Shown piece by piece: positions 7,522 through 13,719 of a stretch of 38,092 bases of DNA (the first letter of the stretch is position 1; the number at the start of each line of letters is the position of its first letter). The translations under genes and the position numbers were made by a program. The DNA lies in the NCBI GenBank assembly GCA_947595925.1, contig CANQEV010000030.1, positions 1 through 38,092 on the forward strand, written 5' to 3'. The notes beneath the pieces were generated by a model. That model was given only the letters and a program-made list of their open reading frames with translations. It was not told where the DNA came from and made no database searches. The DNA is from an uncultured Acetatifactor sp. (lineage in GTDB: Bacteria > Bacillota > Clostridia > Lachnospirales > Lachnospiraceae).

Positions 7522-7719
7522 ATGGCAGAAAAAAAGCAGATCCCATTGAGACTGTCTGAAAAGTTGTATGCAGATATTGCCGCCTGGGCAGAAGATGATT
7601 TCAGATCAGTGAATGGGCAGATTGAATATTTGCTGTCGGAATGTGTGAGACAGCGGAAAAAGAACGGCAAGTATGTGGGGGAGGAGATCGATGTGCCGCC
7701 GGAGCTTGACATACAGTAA
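7522..7719 (+). CDS. Arc-like ribbon-helix-helix DNA-binding protein
   Basis: A 65-residue protein. It opens with KKQIPLRLSEKLYADIAAWA, matching the beta strand and first helix of Arc/MetJ-type regulators, and continues with FRSVNGQIEYLLSECVRQRKK, where the SVNGQIEYLL helix is the conserved dimer core. The C-terminal tail is short and acidic. It starts directly after the stop of the SPFH gene with no gap, so translation is probably coupled. The likely role is repression of its own operon at the 6452-6468 palindrome (inference). I see no toxin partner, so I do not call it an antitoxin. Confidence 0.8.
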   Translation: MAEKKQIPLRLSEKLYADIAAWAEDDFRSVNGQIEYLLSECVRQRKKNGKYVGEEIDVPPELDIQ

Positions 7720-7762
7720 AGGCGACAGCCCGGCGGACCTGCGGACTCCGGCATGGGGCCCT

Positions 7763-7892
7763 CCATTCCATCAGGAGGGCCCCATGCTCCGCGTATTTCA
7801 TCAAGAGGGCCTATGCTCCGCGTATTTCATCAAGAGGGCCTATGCTCCGCGTATTTTATCAGGAGGACTCCATACTCCGCTTATTTTATCAG
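7763..7892. repeat. 29-30 bp imperfect tandem repeat, about 4.5 copies
   Basis: The unit begins ATGCTCCGCGTATTTCATCA and continues AGAGGGCCT. Copies start at 7784, 7813 and 7842 (exact 29-nt period) and at 7872 (30 nt, diverged), with a partial copy before 7784. Because 29 is not a multiple of three, each copy shifts frame, so coding is unlikely although short frames run through it. There are no unique spacers between copies, so this is not CRISPR. It lies between the RHH gene and the convergent sigma-factor gene. Confidence 0.8.
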
Positions 7893-7940
7893 GAAGCCGC
7901 AGGGTTCCCGAATTTTCAAAGATAATGACAGAAATTTTTG

Positions 7941-7981
7941 CGGAAGCGGCGGCATACAAACCGTCGCTTCCGGCGTTTTTT
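7941..7981 (+). terminator. Intrinsic terminator after SPFH-RHH operon
   Basis: A 12-bp stem (CGGAAGCGGCGG at 7941-7952 with CCGTCGCTTCCG at 7961-7972, one G-U pair) is followed by GCG and TTTTTT. The U tract faces the + direction, about 220 nt after the RHH stop and beyond the tandem repeat. No U tract exists on the - side for the convergent sigma gene. Confidence 0.75.
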
Positions 7982-7989
7982 ATCTATTG

Positions 7990-9636
7990 CTATTTGGTGA
8001 TTTCTTTGGATTCCTCAATGATCAGTACCATGGGCATGGCCTTTTTCGGGCCGTCGATCAAAAAATCGCCCTCCGCGATCGCTTTTTTGACGATCGCCAT
8101 GGGGAACGCGTAGTACACATATTTTCGAAACTCCGCTATTTTGTCTTCCAGATGCGGGGGAATCTTTAATTTCAAGTCTGGAAAGATCGCCCGCAAAGGT
8201 TCCGCGATGAGATCTCCTAATTTCGTCATGCAGGGTACGCTGATCCCGGACAATTCAGTAAACTGCGCCCTGCTTAGCACCGGAATGGCAGGATAGGCCG
8301 TTTTCGGGTCTCTCTTTTCATAGCGCAAAACCCCGCAGGAAACAAGGTGGGGAATATCCTCCAGATATCTCAGCGGAAATCCTGTATATTCGAAAGGAAT
8401 CCCCTTATAAAGAATATACAGCAGCTTGCACAGGTTGTCGTCTTGGATCTCCACGGGGCCGTGCTGGTATCGGTTCAGGTCAGGCTGCGTGTCATAGACA
8501 TGAAACTCTACGGATCTGCTGCTGAAGAAATTTTCCAGGACCGCGAACCGTTCTCCGCCCCAGGCATACTTGGAAAAAGGGTCGTTCTCCCAGTTAAAAT
8601 CCATATCATACCGCGTGCCCAGCGCGATCCATCTGCCCCCATCCGGCCTTTCGGGGTAACTTTCACTGGTATCCACGATCTGTCTGACAGCTTGGAACTG
8701 TCCCTTTGCGAGGACATTCATCATAGCGTAATATTTCAGATCAACCTGCTCGGCTTCGGATAATTTTCCAAACCAGCTGAAACCAGATATCTCGGAGAAA
8801 AGATCTGTGAGCAGGCTCCGCACCGCCGGGTACTGCCGATCTGCAAAAGCAAGCTGCATGTCCAGCTTTGCGGATCTCTCGGCCGGCGTGGTGATCAGGA
8901 AATCTGTTGCGGCCTTCTTCCCGTGCCGCCTCATAAGTTCACATTGGACAAGATCCTCCACCGCGTTTTCAACATATGGGGTCGGTATGCCAAGGGCTTT
9001 GGCGATCTCCACCGCCGTCAAGGGCTTCTCGTATGCCGCGATCAGGATATTCTGTTTCATCAGGTCATTTGCTGTAAGCGACCAGGGTTCATCGTTCGAT
9101 CCGGGATTACCGGAATAGGAGATCTCCAGCCGCTCGGGTACATAACTTTGTTTTTCGTATTGTTCCATAGAGTCCAGTCCTTTCCGCATCTGCTCCCTGC
9201 CCGAAGACAGCCGCGACAGCACCGTGCCTTTCGGGACATGCAGCTCATCGGCTATCTCCTGCACATTCTTCCCTTCAAGATAGTGCTTTACGATCACTTC
9301 TCTCTGCAGTTTTGCCAAATACGCCACTTCCCGGCGGACCTGCTCCACGGTGGGCCTGTCCACCTCCGCTGCCTCCCCGTGATCTTCCAGGTCCGGGATA
9401 ACATCTACGCTGACAAGGGGCAGCCTGTATTTCCTCCGAAGCGCCTCGTTCCACTTATTCGAAAGAACGGAGGCCAGCCAGTACTTCATGTTGGCAATAC
9501 TGCCGCCCCGGCTTAAAAACTGAAACGCGGCAAGAAGCGTTTCCTGCGTCAGGTCTTCGGCGTCGTCTACATCGCCGCATTTTTTGAGCGCGAGAGCAAA
9601 CAGATACTCTGTGTATTTTGTGATTTCCTGTTCCAT
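7990..9636 (-). CDS. ECF-type sigma factor with long C-terminal extension
   Basis: A 548-residue protein, about three times the size of a usual ECF sigma factor. Sigma region 2 spans about residues 1-75 (DAEDLTQETLLAAFQFLSRG, then the WLASVLSNKWNEALRR segment). Region 4 spans about 100-155 (LQREVIVKHYLEGKNVQEIA and HVPKGTVLSRLSSGREQMRK, a clear helix-turn-helix). A second winged-helix-like segment lies near 185-260 (ILIAAYEKPLTAVEIAKALG). About 290 further residues, rich in Tyr, Phe and Trp, have no family I recognise. No anti-sigma factor gene is adjacent, so the extension may itself sense a signal or regulate the sigma part (inference). The ribosome binding site is AGAGG before the ATG. The gene is monocistronic. 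Confidence 0.8.
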   Translation of the reverse strand: MEQEITKYTEYLFALALKKCGDVDDAEDLTQETLLAAFQFLSRGGSIANMKYWLASVLSNKWNEALRRKYRLPLVSVDVIPDLEDHGEAAEVDRPTVEQVRREVAYLAKLQREVIVKHYLEGKNVQEIADELHVPKGTVLSRLSSGREQMRKGLDSMEQYEKQSYVPERLEISYSGNPGSNDEPWSLTANDLMKQNILIAAYEKPLTAVEIAKALGIPTPYVENAVEDLVQCELMRRHGKKAATDFLITTPAERSAKLDMQLAFADRQYPAVRSLLTDLFSEISGFSWFGKLSEAEQVDLKYYAMMNVLAKGQFQAVRQIVDTSESYPERPDGGRWIALGTRYDMDFNWENDPFSKYAWGGERFAVLENFFSSRSVEFHVYDTQPDLNRYQHGPVEIQDDNLCKLLYILYKGIPFEYTGFPLRYLEDIPHLVSCGVLRYEKRDPKTAYPAIPVLSRAQFTELSGISVPCMTKLGDLIAEPLRAIFPDLKLKIPPHLEDKIAEFRKYVYYAFPMAIVKKAIAEGDFLIDGPKKAMPMVLIIEESKEITK

Positions 9637-9941
9637 TTTGAGACCTCTTTTGATTGAAAGCTTTCCCTTATAAGTCGTAAAATTGGGATTTGATTCGGCA
9701 AATAATATAAATTTTTATGTTTTTTTTAGAGCTTTTTTCTTTGCAGGCAATGGGTCAAGCGCCATGTCTGGCCGCGTTTGGCGAAGGCTGCATTATTAAT
9801 TTATCGGTAATTTATAAAAATAACAACAGGGAAAGGGTGTCCGCAGACAACTAAGAATGTCTGAGGAATTGGTGGTTTATCCAATTCCCGACAGGAAATT
9901 GTTGCTGTGAAATGCCGCCTGAGGGGTGTTGACGGCATTAC
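9637..9941. other. AT-rich intergenic region, no gene seen
   Basis: The region upstream of the sigma-factor gene is AT-rich, with a T8 run near 9720, and presumably contains that gene's promoter, though no consensus pair stands out. A perfect 8-bp inverted repeat (GGAATTGG/CCAATTCC, 8-nt loop) lies at about 9864-9887, and CAGAC/GTCTG flank a short loop just before it. These hairpins adjoin the IS110 fragment and may be relics of its end. Confidence 0.4.
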
Positions 9942-10190
9942 TTTACTTTATCAAACCGATAACGGATTAGTGACTTTAGTTCTTCGTTGTGGTATGCTGT
10001 GTTCGTGTAGGGCTTGAGAGTCCTATCGGTCATCAGCATCATAGCAATCGAAAAGGCATCGACTTTATCCGTTTTCGTCTTTCTAAGGCTTAGACCTTTT
10101 CTGTAAAGATTGGTATGTAACGGGTTGATAACACAGGTGGTCTGACCTTTCTCAATAAAATTCTGGAAACAGTGCATACTTAATTGCTGG
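9942..10190 (-). pseudogene. IS110-family transposase fragment
   Basis: On the - strand the translation contains NPLHTNLYRKGLSLRKTKTD followed by KVDAFSIAMMLMTD. This is the hallmark NP-x-x-(T/V)-x-x-x-R-K-x-x-x-RKTKTDK-x-DA region of the DEDD RuvC-like domain of IS110 transposases. It continues to KSLIRYRFDKVK and then hits a stop. Only about 80 residues of the roughly 400-residue family length remain: the N-terminal DEDD residues and the whole C-terminal Serine domain are missing. The open frame extends further upstream to 10297, but that part is not transposase-like and overlaps the response-regulator start. It is a dead insertion relic. Confidence 0.8.
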
Positions 10191-10244
10191 TTTTGGGAAG
10201 ATCGAACAAAAATATGATACACTGAGGAGGGTTGAAATAAAAAT

Positions 10245-10994
10245 ATGGAAGATGTATTATTGAGCAAAAATGATATTATGAGGTGTGCTTTGTACAATAT
10301 AGGGATATGTGATGATGGGAAAAATATTTGTGCGTCTATTGAGAATATGCTGTTGCAGTATGCAAAAGAAAAAAGCGTCGAGATAGATGTTCAGGTCTGG
10401 TACACGGGAGAGGGGTTGAGGGACTATCTGGCGCAGGGCAATCACTTGGACATTCTGTTCCTTGACATAGAGTTGTTCAGGATGACAGGGATCGAAGTGG
10501 GAAACTATATCAGGAATGTCTTGGATAATATGGGGCTGCAGATAATCTATATTTCAGGAAAAGCATCTTATGCCCTGCAGCTCTTTAAGACGCAGCCCAT
10601 GGATTTTTTGGTGAAGCCCATTTCAAAGGAGCAAATAGATCATGCGCTGGATATGGCAATCAAGATCGTAAAAAAGAGAAATGAAAGGTTTGAATTTCGA
10701 CAGGGAAAAGATTATTACTATATAGCTATGGGAGACATTATGTATTTTGAAAGCAAGGGAAAGAAGATAAAAATCGTAACCGCGCAGGATACCCATGAGA
10801 CTTATGGCAAACTGAAAGATATCATAAAGGGGCTGACGGACGATTTCATCATGATTCACCAATCTTATGTGATAAACAAGGTATATGTTCAGCGATATAC
10901 CTATGAAATGGTGGAATTGGTCGACGGAACAATCTTGACGATCAGCAAAGTAAACCGCAAAGAGGTTAGGGAAAGAATACTGAGGGATGAATGA
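10245..10994 (+). CDS. LytTR-family response regulator (AgrA/VirR-like)
   Basis: A 249-residue regulator. The receiver domain covers about residues 17-135: the GICDDGKN acidic pocket, a phospho-acceptor Asp near 74 in DILFLDIELF, and the conserved Lys in FLVKPISKEQ near 126. The LytTR DNA-binding domain covers about 150-248 (DIMYFESKGKKIKIVTAQD, FIMIHQSYVINKVYV, ILTISKVNRKEV). The start ATG is preceded by GAGGAGGG about 13 nt upstream, somewhat far; a Met at 10278 is an alternative. It overlaps the kinase gene by 4 nt. Known relatives (AgrA, VirR, FsrA) switch on peptide or exoprotein genes in response to extracellular peptides. Likely targets here are the two lipoprotein genes downstream (inference). 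Confidence 0.88.
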   Translation: MEDVLLSKNDIMRCALYNIGICDDGKNICASIENMLLQYAKEKSVEIDVQVWYTGEGLRDYLAQGNHLDILFLDIELFRMTGIEVGNYIRNVLDNMGLQIIYISGKASYALQLFKTQPMDFLVKPISKEQIDHALDMAIKIVKKRNERFEFRQGKDYYYIAMGDIMYFESKGKKIKIVTAQDTHETYGKLKDIIKGLTDDFIMIHQSYVINKVYVQRYTYEMVELVDGTILTISKVNRKEVRERILRDE

Positions 10995-12277
10995 TCATGT
11001 TTGATTTTATGATTTCTGCAACGACAAATATTTTTCGTATTTATTTAATTTATTGGTTTGTAAGCATTTTTTTAGGCAGAACAGTACAAAGCAAGAAAAA
11101 GATTTTTCTTGTGTGTGCCTGTTTTTATATCACAAATATAATGCTGTTTTGGATGTTTCATACGATGTGGATCAATATGGCATGTAATTTGATAGGGATT
11201 GGCGCAATCGTAAGGTTATTTACAAAATCGTTTAAAACTAATCTATTTGTGACGGGTACCATATACCTGATCAACATGGGGTGTGATGTGGCAGGCACAT
11301 TTCTGTTTATACAGTATGAAGATGGTCAAAACTTCAGTCAGATTTATGAAATGATAACTATGTTTCTGATATTGATCTGTTTGATTTTTACAGGCAAAAT
11401 CATTACATTACATAAAGATGCGGAGCGGGTTCAAAATATTTCATTGTTAATTGTGCCTTTATGCAGCATAGTAGTTATTTTGGTTCTGACGAATTTACAT
11501 ATCTGTGAGGAAATAGGGATAGTTGTTGTGGCTTTGGGTCTGCTTATTATAAATTTCTTTATGCTCTATCTGTATAATCACCTGTTACGATCCATCTCGC
11601 AAAAATACGAGACCAAAATGCTTAAGGATCAAGTGCAGATTTACGCAAACCAGCTCGATGTGATTTTGCATAGCGAAGAAAAAGTGAAGTCATTGCGGCA
11701 CGACATGAAATATCACATGAACGAACTCAAGTTACTGGCGAACAAATATGATGCAGTAGAAATTCAGGAATACATAGACCGCATGGAATGCTTTATTCAT
11801 AATCCCAAGGAGATTGTAGCATCGGGCAATATGGAGATGGACAGTATTCTGAACTATATGCTGCAGAAAGCAAAGACGGAATTAGAGACGGTCAAAGTAA
11901 AAGTGATGCTTCCGGAAGAAATCAAGCATTCTTTTGACCTTAACATGCTGATTGGGAATTTGTTGGAAAATGCAATAGAAGCAGCGAGACAGTCGGAAAC
12001 GAAGTATCTGAGCGTTTATATCGCATTGCAAAAAGGTGTATTGAGGATTCAGGTAGATAACAGTTTTGCAGGGGAGATCGTTTCAGTAAAAGAAGGAAAG
12101 GATGGCAGCAGGATTTTCCTGACAACGAAAAAGAAGAAGGAGCAGCATGGCATTGGGCTGAAAAATGTGAAAAAGATCGTAGAATCCTACAATGGCAATA
12201 TGGACATACAGACAGAAGGGGGCATTTTCAGTGTTAAACTGATTCTGTATATGTCCAGAATTGAAAATGCAATATAG
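10991..12277 (+). CDS. AgrC-like sensor histidine kinase (GHKL)
   Basis: A 428-residue kinase. The N-terminal half (about residues 8-205) has six or so hydrophobic helices, the arrangement of peptide-sensing kinases such as AgrC and VirS. A coiled linker leads to the histidine box LRHDMKYHMNE, with the phospho-His near 237. The GHKL ATPase has the N box (LIGNLLENAIEAAR, about 319-332) and a late G box (QHGIGLKNVKKIVESYNG). The H-box form RHD with a following Y/H is typical of the HPK10 class. No AgrB or AgrD homologue is next to it, so the peptide signal, if any, would come from elsewhere. Overlap with the regulator gene gives coupled translation. Confidence 0.88.
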   Translation: MIMFDFMISATTNIFRIYLIYWFVSIFLGRTVQSKKKIFLVCACFYITNIMLFWMFHTMWINMACNLIGIGAIVRLFTKSFKTNLFVTGTIYLINMGCDVAGTFLFIQYEDGQNFSQIYEMITMFLILICLIFTGKIITLHKDAERVQNISLLIVPLCSIVVILVLTNLHICEEIGIVVVALGLLIINFFMLYLYNHLLRSISQKYETKMLKDQVQIYANQLDVILHSEEKVKSLRHDMKYHMNELKLLANKYDAVEIQEYIDRMECFIHNPKEIVASGNMEMDSILNYMLQKAKTELETVKVKVMLPEEIKHSFDLNMLIGNLLENAIEAARQSETKYLSVYIALQKGVLRIQVDNSFAGEIVSVKEGKDGSRIFLTTKKKKEQHGIGLKNVKKIVESYNGNMDIQTEGGIFSVKLILYMSRIENAI

Positions 12278-12288
12278 AGACTGAAAAG

Positions 12289-12320
12289 CATGGCTATAAA
12301 GCGAGAGACCATGTTTTTTT
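12289..12320 (+). terminator. Probable terminator after kinase gene
   Basis: CATGG and CCATG form a short stem around a 15-nt loop and are followed by seven T residues. It lies 12 nt after the kinase stop. The stem is only 5 bp, so termination may be partial, letting some transcripts continue into the lipoprotein gene. Confidence 0.5.
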
Positions 12321-12330
12321 GTACCCAATT

Positions 12331-12359
12331 TTGGCAAATTTATAGCCTAATTATGCCAA
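12331..12359. promoter_or_regulatory. Inverted TTGGCA/TGCCAA repeat upstream of lipoprotein
   Basis: TTGGCA (12331-12336) and TGCCAA (12354-12359) form a 6-bp inverted repeat with a 17-nt AT-rich spacer, about 60 nt before the lipoprotein start. The TATGCCA core recurs upstream of the second lipoprotein at 13661-13683, hinting at one regulator for both. Confidence 0.35.
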
Positions 12360-12417
12360 GAAACGGCACAATTATTTTTTTATGATAAAGTCATTTTCAG
12401 AAAGGAGGGAGGAAGCG

Positions 12418-13572
12418 ATGAAAGAAATTACAACTATATTCCGTAAGATGATGTTGGTTATTTTATTTCCGATTTTATTATCAGCCTGCGTAAAGCAGGA
12501 ATGCGGAGAGGTAGAAAGCTTCCTTTCAAGCACAGCAGAAAGTGGAGCAGAAACAGAGCCAGATGAGCTTGACTCAGTGGATGAAAAAACTGTAGCGGAG
12601 GCGAACAGAGAGGTCCTTTCCGCCTGTGCCGGAATGACCATCACGCAGACAATAGAAAGCGCTGCCGGGAGGAGAATTTCTATTGATGCGCAGGTTGATG
12701 TGGACGGCATCAGCCGCGTGAGCCGTTACAGGTATGTTCCGCAACAGTTTACAGAGGAAAAGCGGAAAGCATTGCTGAAGAAGATGTTTCCTGCAGAAGG
12801 CTGGGATGTGAATGAAACGGCGGTTTACAATGAGAAAGAGGACGAATGGGAAATTGTGACTCCCCGAGGGGAAAAATGGGTATGTCAGGTTAAAAACTCC
12901 CAGATTTTAGGTGAATATGTTGTGAATGTCGAGAGGGTTGATGTTGCATTAGATTATATGGAAGACGACGAGGTATCTCCTATACGACTTTCCAATACAC
13001 CGACTGAAGATGTGTTGTTGCTTATAGAGACTGCAGATTGCACGATTGCAGAAATTGAACAGATAGGGCAGCTAATCGCTGCCTCTGTAGAGGAGGAGTT
13101 CATATATTCTTGTAACTATATCTATATTTGTGGGAAAGAGGGCGGACATCCATATGTCAAAGCGGTATATAAACAGACAATAGATGAAATGCCTGTAACT
13201 GCTTGGCATAATTTTAGCACGGCGACATCGAAAGAGGGTCGTTTTCCAGTGAAAGTATGGGGTAGCTTTTATTCAATAAAAGAAATTGGGTTGACTAAAC
13301 CAATATTGATGCCAATGGAAGCTATAGCATCCATGCAGGAGCAAATAGATCACATTCAAATGCAGGAGACACAGATATGCGTCACAAAAATCAGTTTGGA
13401 GTATTTGGTAGTGAATTCCTCGGAGGGTGGGATGGAGATTACACCAATCTGGAGATTCTGGATGGGCAATGATGAGATGGAGAGAAATGGAATGTGTGAG
13501 AAAGTCTTGGCTGTGGATGCTGTTAGTGGCGAATTGATCCGGGAGGATCGAGATGTCTTCACAACAGAGTAG
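12418..13572 (+). CDS. Hypothetical lipoprotein
   Basis: About 384 residues. A signal peptide with a hydrophobic core (MMLVILFPILL) ends in the lipobox LSAC, with Cys24 the predicted lipidated residue, so the protein should sit on the outer face of the membrane. An acidic Ser/Glu-rich linker (about residues 25-60) precedes a folded domain of about 320 residues with many short beta-strand-like segments. I recognise no family. The ATG at 12418 is chosen because AAAGGAGGGAGG lies just upstream and the signal peptide then has a normal length; the longer frame from 12382 adds 12 residues. It lies directly after the LytTR two-component genes, so it is a likely target or partner of that system. Confidence 0.75.
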   Translation: MKEITTIFRKMMLVILFPILLSACVKQECGEVESFLSSTAESGAETEPDELDSVDEKTVAEANREVLSACAGMTITQTIESAAGRRISIDAQVDVDGISRVSRYRYVPQQFTEEKRKALLKKMFPAEGWDVNETAVYNEKEDEWEIVTPRGEKWVCQVKNSQILGEYVVNVERVDVALDYMEDDEVSPIRLSNTPTEDVLLLIETADCTIAEIEQIGQLIAASVEEEFIYSCNYIYICGKEGGHPYVKAVYKQTIDEMPVTAWHNFSTATSKEGRFPVKVWGSFYSIKEIGLTKPILMPMEAIASMQEQIDHIQMQETQICVTKISLEYLVVNSSEGGMEITPIWRFWMGNDEMERNGMCEKVLAVDAVSGELIREDRDVFTTE

Positions 13573-13660
13573 TGTTTAATGCGGAAAAAAACATGAAATT
13601 CACACAGAAAAGGGCAACCCGTTACAGTTATTAAAGATATTAGGTAATTATTTTCAGAAA

Positions 13661-13683
13661 TGGTATGCCATTTGGTGTGCCAT
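13661..13683. promoter_or_regulatory. Direct repeat TGGTRTGCCAT x2
   Basis: TGGTATGCCAT (13661-13671) and TGGTGTGCCAT (13673-13683) are 11-nt direct repeats with a 12-nt period, 37-59 nt before the start of the large lipoprotein gene. Direct repeats at about one helical turn suit LytTR-type regulators, though the sequence does not match the known AgrA site. Confidence 0.45.
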
Positions 13684-13719
13684 AACTGAAATTTATAAAG
13701 AAAACACTGAGGCAGGAAC

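Noticed and set aside
7763..7892. CRISPR-like array
   Set aside because: Copies are contiguous with no unique spacers, and no cas genes are present.
7673..8113. Open frames running through the 29-bp repeat as a repetitive protein
   Set aside because: The 29-nt period shifts frame in each copy, no ribosome binding site precedes them, and they run into the terminator and the end of the sigma gene.
10245..12277. Complete agr quorum-sensing locus
   Set aside because: Only AgrA-like and AgrC-like proteins are present; no AgrB protease and no AgrD-like peptide lies next to them.
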